Assembly (NCBI RefSeq): GCF_030272615.1
Contig: NW_026728916.1
Coordinates: 186,001 to 250,000, forward strand
DNA length: 64,000 bases
Source: Cryptomeria japonica
Taxonomy: Eukaryota; Streptophyta; Pinopsida; Cupressales; Cupressaceae
Direction: 5' to 3'
Below the pieces are notes generated by a model. It searched no databases, had not been told where the DNA came from, and was given only the letters and a program-made list of their open reading frames with translations. Below, piece by piece: positions 1 to 12,027 of this stretch. The position numbers and the translations under genes were made by a program. Each line of letters opens with the position of its first letter. The first letter of the stretch is position 1.

Positions 1-572
1 ACTTTAATGTGTTGCACCCCTATCCACACAATCAAATTTAATTGTATGATGATAAACTTTTCTATTTAGTAATCAATTGTTGATAGTGATGATATAAAAG
101 TGGTTATAATAAAAAGTGTTTTGAGTTTCAACACACATGTCTTTTACTCATTGAATAGTGATTAATTGAATTAATTTAAATGATACATAGGATATGTGAG
201 GATAAATTTTTATTCAATGTATAATATCCTTCATTGCCCTTTGATTCACAACAACTCCCAAGCTTTCCTTAACTAGATCATTGTTTATGAGGTTTTAAAA
301 GGAATTTTATTTTTATTACCCTAGATTCTTGAATAGGATTCTTTATTTTATGTTAATATATAATAATCTATGTTTATGCATAAATGTTTTCTTAATCAAC
401 ATCATTTTCAACTCATATCAATACGTAGATGTCATTTTATTGTGTTAGTCATATATGTGTGTTTATGTGTGTATCCATATACATACATAAATATATATAT
501 ACACACATTAATTTGTTTGCATATATGTATATAAAATAATTAAATATTTAGATTACAATTGAAATATCTATT
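1..572. other. AT-rich intergenic DNA
   Basis: No coding stretch or recognisable repeat family is visible. There are short TA/CA-rich runs around 470-545. Nothing further can be supported. Confidence 0.6.
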
Positions 573-958
573 ATTACGAGATCCATTTTATAAAGATAAA
601 CAGGTTTTACATGGACCCGAAACCAAGAGTTTTACAGAACCTAGCCATTCGCCAACCAAATAGAAACCAACAACAAAACAAGGGAACACCCCAGACCGAA
701 CATAAAAGTAAAAATAAATAATAGGCAACAAAACAAAATATAAACAAACACTCAATTAAGCGAGTGCACCAGCTCCTTGTTCTTCTAGATGGTAACCTTA
801 TTGATTTCCTCCAATTCCTCCATAATGAACCTGGAGGCACCCTTATTGCTGCTCCTGAATTTGGTCCTAGAACTAGGGCCTATAGTTTTATTGCCACCTA
901 CAATAGAGTCTTCACCACCTAGATATTTCTTTCTGTTACTGTCATTACGAGATCCATT
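573..958 (-). mobile_element. Truncated non-LTR retroposon with perfect 15-bp target-site duplication
   Basis: The 15-mer ATTACGAGATCCATT occurs at 573-587 and again at 944-958, exactly bounding a 356-bp insert (588-943). Read on the minus strand, the insert starts inside a coding-like stretch (a short frame containing MEELEEINK, then stops) and continues as T-rich 3' UTR-like sequence that ends in a short A/T tail beside the left duplication. That arrangement fits a 5'-truncated LINE copy or another L1-mobilised transcript. The coding tail is too short to name the source gene. A long open frame on the same strand (607-840) is mostly the UTR-like part and is not taken as a protein. Confidence 0.7.
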
Positions 959-2649
959 GTTATGATTAGTATGAAATAGATATTGTGATCAATATATATA
1001 AGTGATATTAAATTAAAGATTTTGTTGGTATTATATATTCATCATAGCTCATCTAGGTTATATATTTTGAGGATTTAATCTATGAACTGTCAATCAAATT
1101 TTATTTTAAATTACTAGTGTGAGATATTCTCATTGTTGATAGAGTATAATTAATAAGGAAGAACAAAATTATAACAAAAAATAGGCACAAAGGATAACTC
1201 ATTAAAATGAGAATTTACAAATTATAATTTTATATGGGGAGAGGTTATCTTGGATAGAAGTGAAATGGAAAGTTTTTATTAGTATCTTATAACTTCTTAT
1301 GTTATTCAATTTTTTATTAAGGCAAGACATTGCAGGTTAAAGACACTTAAGAGACTCCAATTTTTGACATTCATATATGATTAATTAGAAAAGGTTCAAA
1401 ATAATAATTATCCAGAAATATAAAATCTATATGTGATGCCACTAAACTCATAGTATAAATAAGGAGGTAAATTCTTATTTTTTAATCAATAACTTTGTAG
1501 TCTTATACTAATAGCATATCAATTTAATGGTTGAATATCCTAGTTTATTGTATTTTATCTTCCCTTTTTAGATTTATTGCCACATAAGGTTTCACAAAAC
1601 ACATGTGCACTATCATGTCCTCTATACATTGGTACCTTGTCCTACTATTATAACACTCTCTTCAACTTCTAAAAAAAATTCTTCCAAATATGACAACATT
1701 ACCTATAGTTTTTCCCATAGTGAAATGTGTATTATTGACCAGATTGACATGTTTAATAGATTTGGAGATGTGCCTTGATTATATTCTTATCTAATTCATG
1801 AATAACATTAAAAAAAATTGTTTGTCTAAAATGATCCATGAAAAAACTAAATATTCTTACAACAATAATATGAAATATTATTATTTTAATATATATTTAT
1901 TCTATTTGATTTCTTAAATATTTAGATGTACAAAATACTTTCATTGATTTCATTTTTTTAAACAATAATTAAAAGAAAATTAATCTTAAAAATATATGTC
2001 AAAATGTTGTTTTAAAATATGGAGGATGCAAAACTATTGCTTCATACAAACCATTACATAATATAGAAACATAAATAAAATTAAAAAAGCTAAATGTAAA
2101 AGGAAAATGTTTTATATGTGAAAACAATCTTAATTCGATTAAAATATATATATTTGTAATTATAAATTTAAGACAAATTACAAAATCAAATTAAAATTTA
2201 AACTTAAATTCCAATCATATATTGATTGACTGACATTGACATGATGTAATGATTAAGTGGTAGTGTTGTTAATCATTGCATCAAAATTCAAACCCTAGTC
2301 GAATACTATTGTTGAATGTTTCAATCAAGATAGGGTTCTCATTTATGAGCATACCAATTTATAACTATGAATCGAAATGTTTAAAAATAAAAACAATAAA
2401 TCAATGGACCTTTCAAGTGGTAAAAACAATGTCAAACTTATTAAATAATATTCCCACTTTTATTTGACATGTACAATCTCTATAAACCCTTCCCTGAAAC
2501 TATTTTCATGTTATCATCATGTAGAAGCTTCTTCTCAAAAAAAGAAAAAAAACTCTTTTTTAATTTATTTCCTCTAATCATCTCAAACGAAGCACTCTAA
2601 ATAATAATCTTTGGTTCCTCCATCCAAACCATATAAACAAAAAAAAGTG
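959..2649. other. AT-rich intergenic DNA
   Basis: About 1.7 kb with frequent stops in all frames and many A/T homopolymers. I see no gene, LTR end or tandem array that can be supported. Confidence 0.6.
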
Positions 2650-4465
2650 AAAGCACAAGAATGCTCCAAGAACTAGCAAGCTTTTCCAATATAGTAAGGC
2701 AAATATCAGAAAGTTGTTATTGGAAAGCTCTACTAGGCTCAAAAGAATAAAAATCTTAATTAAAGCTCTAAGTTTAGGAAAACTAGAAACAAATAGATAT
2801 TTCAAGAACATTGTAAACAATGAAGATATGCAATAAATGGTTTGATATTGTATGAAAGAATATTATAATTAATAATGAAGTGTCATTTATTTATATTTCA
2901 TAATTATAAAATAATTTGGTTAATTAATTTTAAATTTAATAATTTTGATGTTTACTTATAGTGAACTTATTGTGAAAGTTCATTTTATTGTTGGGATTTT
3001 CAAACTTAGTTAAATTGAAAGTGGCAGTTTATCTTAATGCCATTACAAAATACAACTCAAGATGTCTTCCTTCAAAAAACTATAAATCATGTACAATAGT
3101 GATAAGAGGATCTTCAATCCTATCAACAATATGCTTACCAAGGCATGGTGCTAGTCATAGAATTAATTGAACAATCCCATCAATTTAGACTTGTGACTAT
3201 TAGGATTAGTGACAGTCCCAAAGATACTGAGAGGAGGGGGGGGGGGGGGGTGAATTAGTATCTAACCGGTTAACAGAATATTTGACCTTATTAAGTATTT
3301 TGCATTCCAAAACAGTGTATCGGTAAATAATAATTAATGCAGTAAATAGGAACAATAAAGACAACATAGATAACACACCATAACACAAGATTTTTAATGA
3401 GGAAAATGAGTGTGGGAGAAACCTCAATGGGATTTGTGACCCACAATATTCACTCACTGGCCAATGAATGGATATTACTTACAATGTGGTGCCTACACAT
3501 GCACGAAGGCCAACTACCTAGAGCTCACTGCTCAATTACAAAATGGAAGTTTCACTGACTTACAAAATGGATAATGAGAATCCAATATGATGTATTGCTA
3601 CAATTCAGCATCTGCTATGTGAGGTTCATTACCGGTTTAAGCTCATACTATAACCATAAACCTTATACAAAATCTGCCTTAATATTCACTCATCACTTCT
3701 ACCATATCTGTCATATGTCCATCCATATATCTATTACAAAATGATATGCAAGATCTCATACATATATATGAGTCTAATGCAATATGCCATGTTGGCTTTA
3801 CAAAAGATATTTACAATTAAATGTAATAAACAAAAGTTGTTCCTATCGGCTGAGGTGCCGATATACATTATTGTCACTACTGGTGAAGTGTCTACCAGTG
3901 TCGGTGCCTGTCGGTGAAGTGCCTCCTATTGGTTGCGTCTGTCGGTGGTTTACTAGATGAATGCCACAAGGTTGCCATCAATGATAGAACCTTCAATTCT
4001 CATTAGAGTGTACAATGCCAACAGTGACATTTACAAATAGAGAAAATTGTTTAATTGTCTCTTTAATTTTATTTTATTTTTTCAAATAGAGAATGAATAA
4101 ATTAAAGATAAGAAAATATGTTACTTGAACCAATCATATAATTAGCTATTAGATTATCTTACCATAAGAAATACACAATACAAGAACCTAATATATATTT
4201 TCATTAAATCAAAATTGAATGCATCCCTAACTAAAGACTTTCAAAATAGTTTTATTTACCTGTCAAATAACTACTAATTATTAATATAGTAGAAATATGA
4301 AAATACATATCTTCAAAAGTAGTAAACATCTAATTACATGGAAAATGTATGAAATAAGTTTCTTAACAAATTGGTAAGCAAAAAGAATCAGAAAATCGCT
4401 ACAATAGATGTAGAGCTATACTTAGTTATGCTAATTATATATGAAGACATTTCTCTATAAAAATT
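2650..4465 (+). pseudogene. Relic of a nepenthesin-like aspartic protease gene, internally deleted
   Basis: Three blocks match the AP2 locus in order and orientation. About 2653-2700 resembles the AP2 5' leader (shared CACAAGAATG-TCCAAGAAC near 46299). 2731-2785 matches AP2 codons about 41-59 (shared AGGCTCAAAAGAAT and ATTAAAGCTC). From about 2795 the sequence jumps to AP2 3' flank (near 47979) and then tracks 48290-48715, resuming at 4029 after the solo LTR. The signal-peptide region and about 1.35 kb of catalytic coding sequence are therefore missing. No protein can be made. This is a third copy of the AP gene seen at 42002-43438 and 46447-47877, and from its divergence the oldest. The alignment was by eye, so block edges are approximate. 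Confidence 0.65.
3214..4023 (-). repeat. Solo LTR (copia type) with GTGAC target duplication
   Basis: GTGAC stands at 3209-3213 and 4024-4028. The 810-bp body ends in CAACA. It opens AGTCCC, where the expected TG is mutated to AG. A run of 15 G (3236-3250) followed by TGAATTAG lies close to the left end, as in the LTRs of the copia element at 5952-14219, so the element reads on the minus strand and the C-run lies near its U5 end. No internal region remains, so this is a product of LTR-LTR recombination. It splits the aspartic protease relic. Confidence 0.7.
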
Positions 4466-4752
4466 AATTTCCTAGTTGATAAATTTGAACCGCTTAAAGT
4501 CTATACTATAATTTTATTTGAACACATTTAAGACACTCATAGAAGAAAAGAAGTCATAATCCATTAAGAAACATATCTATGAATTAAAATATTAACAAAA
4601 TAATATTTACAATATTTTAATAGATTACTATGCTTACATTAATTGTTTTGGTTCATTTCTAATCATTTTTTTGTAATCATGAATGACTTCACAAATATTA
4701 TAGATAAAACACACTAGAACTTATACATTTTATTTATTTCCATCATTTCAGT
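4466..4752. other. AT-rich spacer
   Basis: Short AT-rich stretch between the protease relic and the left LTR of the gypsy element. No feature seen. Confidence 0.5.
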
Positions 4753-4985
4753 TGTAATGGAGGAAATTTGCTACCTCAAGGATGATGAATCCTAGAGAAA
4801 AAATCCACTATTTGATACCTCACTCGAACTGGTGCTAAGGTGAGCCAGGGGATGAAAACAACTAAACTAAATAGAGAAAATGTAGAGAAGCTTCCTCGAC
4901 AACTTTTTTGACCTCTATCTAGAGGATGACCATGGAGACCTGGGACACCAACATGATGCACTATATTACTTCGGACAACTCTATT
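4753..4985 (-). repeat. Left (3') LTR remnant of gypsy element E2
   Basis: About 190-230 bp match the start of the right LTR at 17804: both read TGTAATGGAGGAAATTT, then CTACCTCAAGGATGATGAA. After about 4985 the two diverge, so this LTR is truncated or has decayed. Confidence 0.6.
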
Positions 4986-5188
4986 GAACCTCTGTCATAG
5001 CGCTAAAGTTCTCATATCTGAAGAAGAGAACATGAATAAAAAGATAAAATAAAAATATGGCTCCACATGGAAGAAGGACGAACGATGCTCCCAATTCTTT
5101 GCATCATCCCTAGATATCAAAAATGATATATATAATAGATTGAAGAAGTAGAGAGAAAAATAGAAGAAGATGTATGATAAAAAATCTC

Positions 5189-5951
5189 CTATATCCAAGC
5201 ACATATAGAGTAACTCAGGTCCTTGAGGAGAACACAATGGGCAAGGACAATCAAACCTCTCATATGCAAGCACCTACAGAGCAACCTAGGTCCTTTGGGA
5301 GGGAAAAAACATATAACACAAGCATGGGGGAACAAAATCATATGCACATACAAATAGATGGAGATAAAGATAAAAATCCTAAAGTAAATCCCATAGGAGA
5401 TCATTGTCCTCCAAATATAGATTAGAAGGAGGAGGATGAGACCAGAGAGGGACCACCGCAAGGGCTTCATCAGGTGTCTCACCAACAACGAGAGCAAGGG
5501 ACTAAGCAACAACAACAACCATGTCCATAGGATCAGAGGAGAAAAGGGTTAATTATCATGTGAAGATCATAGATAAGGCCAAGATCTCTTCTATGGAGTC
5601 AAACATGCAAGCCTATTTGGAGGAAGCAGGTGAGCCACTCGAAGAAGATGAAACAAGAATAGGACTATCTACCTCTGAAATAGGGGTAGTGACAAACTTG
5701 GCAGAAGGTGAGGCCTTCACAATCACACACACATAGATAACCAAACCACCAAGCATTGAGATAGGAATAGAAGAGGGTGAAGAATAACCCTATAAATATT
5801 TTCACCATCGAAACTTTGGAATAGGGCCCTCCTCACGATTGCATTTTGGGCACTTAGGAGAAGCAAGTCTCATATCAGTCATAGCAAGTTTGGATGCGGA
5901 AGTAGCTGCAAAACAAGGGGAGCAAACAAGGTTGCACTAGAAACTACCTAT
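5189..5951 (+). pseudogene. Antisense-oriented reading frame in E2, left part (interrupted by copia)
   Basis: The plus strand reads as a hydrophilic, protein-like sequence with few stops, while the minus strand (the element's coding strand) does not. Frame 2 is open at 5174-5425 (acidic and Gln-rich). Frame 1 carries 5521-5736 and then 5737 to about 5938, including the run HLGEASLISVIASLDAEVAA. Stops and frame changes show it is decayed. The copia element entered at 5947-5951 (CCTAT). If the insertion is skipped, a plus frame continues at 14225-14416. I do not recognise the protein. It could be an antisense ORF carried by a Tat-like gypsy element, or a fragment of another element inserted the other way round. 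Confidence 0.4.
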
Positions 5952-7425
5952 TGTTAATAAGATGAGAGGGGGGGGGTGAATCATACAAACTTAATCTTCA
6001 ATATATTCAATAGATTCAACCTCAGTAACCTTATCAGAAAAAATGTAAAACATACAAACTCATAAACAAATAATATCACAAAACATATAACACCAGATTT
6101 AACGTGGAAACCCAAATAGGGAAAAACCACTGTGGGATTTCGGACCCACTAAGAAATATACTCTTCTAGAGTATACTCGGTTAAAAGAAAATCTTGATAA
6201 AGATTACAAACACATTGCTAGATGTGACCCGGTTAAGGGATTTCCCTCAGATCTGTTAGGATCTTCACTTTGTTAAAAGTGACCTTGTCAAAGGATTTCA
6301 AACACTCACTTAGAATGTCACCTTGCTACAGGATTTACAAATAAGAATGTTAAGTCCACTCGGTTAAGAGATTTTCTGTCACTTATAAAATAAACAATAG
6401 TAATAAAATATATCTGCAACTTTGCATCTAAAATGCTAAAGCAGATTCTTATTTGCTCAATACTATCAAGTCATAGGACTTATCTTGTCCCTTTGCTGGG
6501 CTCCTTACTCTGTTATTCAAATAGGTCTTCAAGCTTTTGTGCTCAGTAATCACTATGTAGCATCCCTGTGCTTACACTTGCCCGCATACATTGTTTATCA
6601 ACAGTTCCTTATTTATAAACAATTTGCTAACCGCTTAATCTCCTTGATCACATTTCCCATGATCAATCATAGCCATTAGATCTTGAATCTTGACCAGGTT
6701 CAATGTATCCTTCACTCTAAAAATGTTTTACTATGCTTGGGAACTTGCATTCTATTCTTGGAACTTGTGCTAGGGTATTGTGGTTCAATCAATGCTATAG
6801 ATCTTCCTGCCAATCTTCCATTGGCATAGATCCTTAACAAACTTCATGCACGTCGTATCAATCATTTAATCATATCTAGCTCATCAGCTTCCTTCATTAA
6901 ACAACACTTGTATTCATCCAATGCATTCTATTATTACTTAATTGCAACTCGGTAAATACTAAACTTCACTCGGTAGACATTCCACCTTCATTAACCAATA
7001 GTGATAACCTTAGGGTTTACCAACTAGTTTCCTTAGGGTTTATCGACTAGGTTCTTTGCTTGGTGACATAGTATAGTATTAACCTTACAAAAAATAACAT
7101 ATGTAAGATATCAAAACAATCTAAACATCATGATCTCATCATTGTCTAACTCGGTAATAGTTGCCCATTGAATAATTTATTCCTCCCCTTATTCATCACA
7201 TTCTTTCTGTGTCTTTTACCAACATCTTAATTCTCTTCAAAACATGCTTCTTAAGATATGGAAACATCATACTAAATCAGAAAATTAATTTCTTGACATC
7301 AATGACAAAATAATATTGTTAAGACAGTAAACATCCTTAATCAGTTATATCCATAATCATCAACAACCTTCTCAATATCCTTATTGAAATGCCAACAATA
7401 TCTTATTGTAATTGGAATGCCAAAA
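5952..7425 (-). repeat. LTR1 (3' LTR) of copia element E1
   Basis: 1,474 bp beginning TGTTAATAAGATGAGAG on the plus strand, with a 9-G run, and ending GGAATGCCAAAA (expected CAACA, mutated). It contains two adjacent copies of TTAGGGTTTA-CGACTAGG near 7010-7050 and many scattered CTCGGTAA-like words. It shares the insert AAACAATAGTAATAAAAT with LTR3 but not with LTR2. Confidence 0.85.
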
Positions 7426-7438
7426 ATCTCCCCCTTTG
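7426..7438 (-). other. Polypurine tract of E1
   Basis: On the minus strand it reads CAAAGGGGGAGAT, directly before the 3' LTR. This is the expected primer for plus-strand DNA synthesis in an LTR element. Confidence 0.8.
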
Positions 7439-7782
7439 GCATTGATGGAAAAACCAATTGATTTGACCTAAATAATTCATATTCAGATTGTTGTGAGATG
7501 TTGAAATGCTCTTGTCATTAGTCTTCTCCCCATGCATTAGTCTTCTCCCCCTTTGACAACAATGCCAAAAAGAAAACTAATACATAATTTCTTCCTGTGT
7601 GAAGTAATTCCCTTGCTATTAGGTATCAACTCAGTCTCAGTTAGAGCATTTTTTCTTCAATTCCTGTTCCCTATTTTTGTTTTCTGCACACCTTTAGAAA
7701 ACCTCTTAAAGTGTGTAAATCAACATCAACTCATAAAAGGTATTCTGTAGAGTCATCGAATTGATGCTTTCACTAAACTTTG

Positions 7783-8335
7783 TCAGTGAGTAGAAGATAG
7801 GGGTAGGACCCCTAACTGAATTTTGAGACACTCAAAAGTGTCCCTTGGTAGTGGCTTTGTGAAGATGTCTACTAATTGCTCCTTTGAACTGATATATTCC
7901 AGCACAACTTTCTTCTCTTGAACTTCTTCTCTGAGATAATGATACTTTATAGATATATGCTTTGTCTTAGAGTGCATTACCAGATTCTTTGAAATGTTAA
8001 TGGCACTAGTTTTATCACAGAATATAGTTACTGGCTCAATAACTTTCTCATTTATGCCTTCCAATGGTTGTTTGATCCATGCTATATTGGTACAATTCAA
8101 TGTTGCAACAAATATTCAGCTTTAGTTGTTGACTGTGAAATACATCCTTGTTTCTTGCTAAGCCAACTCACTAGTCTTTCTCCTAAAAAGAAAGCTCCTC
8201 CACTTGTGCTTTTCCTGTCATCAATGTTGCCTACCCAATTAGCATTAGTATAAACTTTTAAATCAAAAACATTTCCTTTCTAATATACTAAGCCATAACC
8301 TTCAGTGCCTTTCAGGTATCTAAAAATTCTCTTGA
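7783..8335 (-). pseudogene. E1 copia RNase H domain
   Basis: Minus-strand frames give the copia RNase H signature in order: NANWVGNIDDRKSTSGG and SKKQGCISQSTTKAEY (about 8260-8110, with stops), then a frame at 8100-7783 with FCDKTSAINISKNLVMHSKTKHI and the terminal DIFTKPLPRDTF motif. The canonical start of this domain, YTDADWAG, is here YTNANWVG, so one catalytic Asp is changed. At least two stops and one frame change separate it from the RT. Confidence 0.8.
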
Positions 8336-9490
8336 TTATTTCATATGTGTTTCATTGGGATCTGCAGAAAATCTTGCAACTATACCTACTACATGTGCTA
8401 TATCTGGCCTATTGTGAACAACATATTGCAAATTTCCAATCATAGATCGGTAAAATGTCTCATTAATAGATGTAGATTCATCATTCTTTGATAGTTTACA
8501 GTTGGTAGTCATAGGAGTACTTACAGATTTAGAATCCTCCATTCCAAATTTCTTCAAGATTTCCTTTATATACTTGGATTGAGTAATGAAAATCTCATCT
8601 TTCATTTGCAGTATCTGTAGACCTATAAAATACTTTATTTCATTGATTAATGACATCTCAAATTCTTTACACATTTCATTTCCAAAGTTCTTGCATAAAG
8701 AGTCATTTCCACAAAAGAGAATATCATCAACAAATATGGCTGAGATCAGTATTCCAGTGTCTTCATCATTCTTCATGTACATATTACTATTTTCACTAGT
8801 TCTTATAAAACCAATCTTGATTAAATAAGAATGCAACCTCTCATACCATGCTCTAGGTGCTTGCTTTAGACCATATAAAGCTTTGTTTAGCTTACATACC
8901 TGATCTTTATTCTCTCCTTCAACAAATCCTTCAAGTTGTTCAATAAAAACTTCTTCTTCTAATATACGATTCAGAAATGCAGATTTGACATCCATTTGAT
9001 ATACCTTGAAGTTCTTGTAAGCAGCATATACCAACAATGTTCTTACTCCTTCAAGTCTTGCCACGGGTGCAAAAGTCTCACCATAATCAATTCCTTCTTC
9101 TTGAGCATAACTTTTGCAAACTAGTCTTGCTTTATTTCGAATGACCTCACCTTTTTCATTCAGCTTGTTTCTGAAAATCCACTTTGTATCGATTACATTT
9201 TTGTCCTTCGGTCTTGGGACCAGTGTCCATGTGTCATTCTTCTTGATTTGATCAATATCTTCTATCATAGCATTTATCCAATCTCCACTGTTAAATGCCT
9301 CTTTCACTATCCTCGGTTCAAATTTAGATATCAGACATGTGTTTTGTCTCAGTTTGCTCCTTGTCATCACTGGATCATCCTTATCTCCTATAATCTGACT
9401 TGATGCATGATTCCTTCTGACATACTTGGCTAATATAGGCTTGGTAGATTCTATAGGATCTTCTTCATCACTCGGTAACTGGATATTCTC
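8336..9490 (-). pseudogene. E1 copia reverse transcriptase
   Basis: The frame 9370-8336 encodes nearly the whole copia RT: WINAMIEDIDQIKKNDTW at the start, KARLVCKSYAQEEGIDY, QMDVKSAFLN, LYGLKQAPRAWYERL, then the catalytic box FVDDILFCGN (about 8740-8715) and the palm/thumb region to RPDIAHVVG. The YVDD box is present as FVDD. The reading frame is open upstream to about 9490. This is the best preserved part of the element, though it is cut from the integrase by a frame change. Confidence 0.88.
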
Positions 9491-9496
9491 TTTATT

Positions 9497-10330
9497 TCAT
9501 TTAGCAACTTTCTCGGTAGGACTTCTCGGTTGAACATATACAAATCCTTCATAATCTTCTAGTTCTTTGGAGTTTCCTTCATCATTTCTTTCTCCAAATT
9601 CATCAATTTTCACATTTGCACTTTCTACTATTTTGTTAGATGATTTGATCAGACATTTAAATGCTTTGCTTCTAGAAGAATAACCAAGAAATGTTCCTTC
9701 TTCACTTTTCTGATCAAACTTACCATTTCTGTCATCTTTGTGAACATAGCATATACTTCCAAAGATTTTAAAGTAACTTACATTAGGTTTCTTATCATAC
9801 CATATTTCATATGGTGTCTTCAAAGTTCCTTTCTTCAGTTGTACTCGGTTCAGGGTGTAAACAACAGTGCTTATTGCTTCTCTCCAAATTTTTTGTGGTA
9901 CTTTCTTTTCAATCATCAGGGTTCTGGCACAATCCACAATAGATCTGTTTCTTCTCTCAGCTATCCCATTTTGTTGTGGAGTTCTCGGTGTAGAGACTTG
10001 CCTTTTAATACCATGATCATTGCAGAATAAGTTGAACTCATCATAAGTGAACTCTCCTCCTCTATCAAATCTAAGACATTTTAGTTGTCTTCCTGTTTCA
10101 TTTTCAACTCTTGCCTTGTACCTTTTAAACATTTGAAAAGCTTATGATTTTTCTTTTAAAAACATAACTGACATCATCCTTGAGTAATCATCCATAAATA
10201 ATATGAAATATTTATCACCATAATAACTCTGAACTTTCATAGGACCACAAAGATCATTATGCACAAGATCTAAAATTCCCTTAGAAGTGTAGGACTTACT
10301 TGTAAAGCTTGATCTTGTCATCTTACCCAT
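9497..10330 (-). pseudogene. E1 copia integrase
   Basis: Two pieces, 10330-10142 and 10132-9497, are separated by an in-frame stop. The first has LVHNDLCGPMKVQSYYG and the FMDDYSR motif. The second has RFDRGGEF, TPQQNGIAERRNR and the C-terminal region with FKIFGSICYVH. These are the core D, D and E regions of a copia integrase (rve family), which inserts element cDNA into the chromosome. The zinc-finger part upstream (10600-10340) is decayed. Confidence 0.85.
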
Positions 10331-10615
10331 CTGGCATCCTCAGCACATAGCATTCTCAGGTTTCTCCAAACTTGATAGACCTCTTACTCGGTGCTTCTTA
10401 CTTATTTTGATCAGATTATCAAAATTTACATGACAAAACCTTTTATGCCATAACCAAGTATCATCTATCTTTACGTATAGACACTTATTCCGAGTTGAGT
10501 CAAGGTGAAATGTGTTACCTTTTGTTTGTGTCCCGGTAGCTGCTAACTTTCCATGCTTGTCATGAACTTTGACAATTCCTTTCTGATATTCTATTCGGTA
10601 TCATGTATTGTTTAG

Positions 10616-10880
10616 TCATGCGACACTCAACAAATTGTATTTCAAACCCTCAACCCAATAAACATCATTACATTTAGCATTGTCAAGAAGTATTATAGAT
10701 CCTTTACCTCTTACTGGACATGGTGCATCATTACCAAATCTTACATAACCTCCATCATAATCTTCTAATATAACAAACTTGTGTTTATCACCTGTCATGT
10801 GATGTGAGCATCCACTATCTATGATCCAAGAATCATTAGTATTTATGTGAGATATTAAAGCTTTTTATTCATACCTTTCT
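10616..10880 (-). pseudogene. E1 copia protease
   Basis: The minus strand reads SWIIDSGCSHHMTGD (about 10845-10790), the standard copia aspartic protease active-site region (DSG), followed by GGYVRFGNDAPCPVRGKGSI and YWVEGLKYNLLSV. The normal role is cleavage of the Gag-Pol polyprotein. An in-frame stop lies just upstream near 10866, so it is inactive. Confidence 0.8.
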
Positions 10881-11029
10881 TCATTTGATACATCTTTGAT
10901 AGCCACATAAAAAACTTCCTCTGTATCAATTTCATCAGATTTATCATCATTTGATTCCTCATCAGCTATTAGGCATGTCTTTCTATCTCTTCTCCTAAAG
11001 TCTCGATGTCCTTTGTAATGATTGTCTTT

Positions 11030-11963
11030 CTATCTATCATCTCGGTAATCTCTCTTTTCACTAGATTCTTTGTCAGGATAGTTCGAAGCCATATGTCCTA
11101 TTATATCACAGTTAAAACATTTCAAAAGCAACTTTCCTTTGTACTTACCTTTTCCTCTCGATAGCCTTCTGGCTAATAGTGCTTCAAACTCTTCTTGCTT
11201 TTTGATTTCCTCATATAGTTTGTGTACCTCTTCCATGTTTTTGCAAAATATTTCACTTGCTCCACTGTGATTCCCTTCAGAATACTTATACTTTTATTGT
11301 AATCATCAGATTCATCAAGATGAAAAGAACTAAATGCAGACTCAACTTTATTTACTGAAGACCCACTGTTATCAAAGTTACTTAACTCAAATGCATGTAG
11401 TTTACCAATAGTAGCATCCAAAGAAACTGGCATATGGGTACAGACCTCAATTCATTGATTGCAGAGACTCAGATTGCATAAGCAGGTAGAAGGGTTCTCA
11501 ATAACTTACTTGCGACATCCTTTTCTTCAATGGTTCCTCCTGCTCCTTTGATTTGATTGGCAATCTCCTTTAACCTTGTACTATACTGGGTTATGTTCTC
11601 ACCTTCATTCATTCTCATAGATTCAAGTTGTCCTCTTAGACTATCCACTTTTTCTCTTTGAACATGTTCATCACCACTATACATAGATATGAGCTTGTCC
11701 CACATTGCTTTGGCATCATTGTAGCCTTCTAGATCATTAAACTCTAAGTCGGTCAATGCAGATGTTATTTCAATCATTGCTTGAATATGTTCTTGCTTTT
11801 CCTTTATCTCTTCCATTGTCAATGGATAGGTGCTAGGTGTAATGAAATCATTCTCTGGATAATATACAACATATTCTCCAATTCGTGATAGGTGCAGCTT
11901 CATCCTTTTCAACCATGTAGAGAAACTTGACTTGCTCGGCTTTAGTGCATCCCTCTTATACAT
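11030..11963 (-). pseudogene. E1 copia Gag
   Basis: 11963-11469 encodes the UBN2-type Gag domain (KAMWDKLISMYSGDEHVQREK, then LKEIANQIKG and ASKLLRTLLP). The chain then changes frame (11433-11173, and 11236-11030), where a CCHC zinc knuckle is seen as CFNCDIIGHMASNYP; the last Cys of the knuckle is replaced by Tyr. Gag packages the element RNA. The true start would lie near 11963, about 60 bp inside the primer-binding site, as is usual. Two frame breaks make it a pseudogene. Confidence 0.85.
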
Positions 11964-12013
11964 CTTTGGATCTTTTACTCAAGTGCCTTTAAACTTTACT
12001 TCCGAAGTCCAAA

Positions 12014-12025
12014 GCTCTAATACCA
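12014..12025 (-). other. Primer-binding site of E1 (initiator tRNA-Met type)
   Basis: On the minus strand TGGTATTAGAGC follows the LTR end by two bases. This is one change from the common plant copia site TGGTATCAGAGC, complementary to initiator tRNA-Met. Confidence 0.85.
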
Positions 12026-12027
12026 AT

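Noticed and set aside
607-840. Open frame of 77 codons on the minus strand, Cys/Phe-rich
   Set aside because: It lies mostly in the UTR-like part of the retroposed tail bounded by the 15-bp duplication, and its start codon choice is arbitrary.
9740-10030. Plus-strand open frame of 96 codons
   Set aside because: Lies opposite the copia integrase; the minus strand has the conserved motifs, so this is a shadow frame.
12014-12025. Possible tRNA-related gene at the TGGTAT(C/T)AGAGC sites (also 21783, 29834, 53965)
   Set aside because: Each is only 12-16 bp and lies just inside an LTR; they are retrotransposon primer-binding sites, not tRNA genes.
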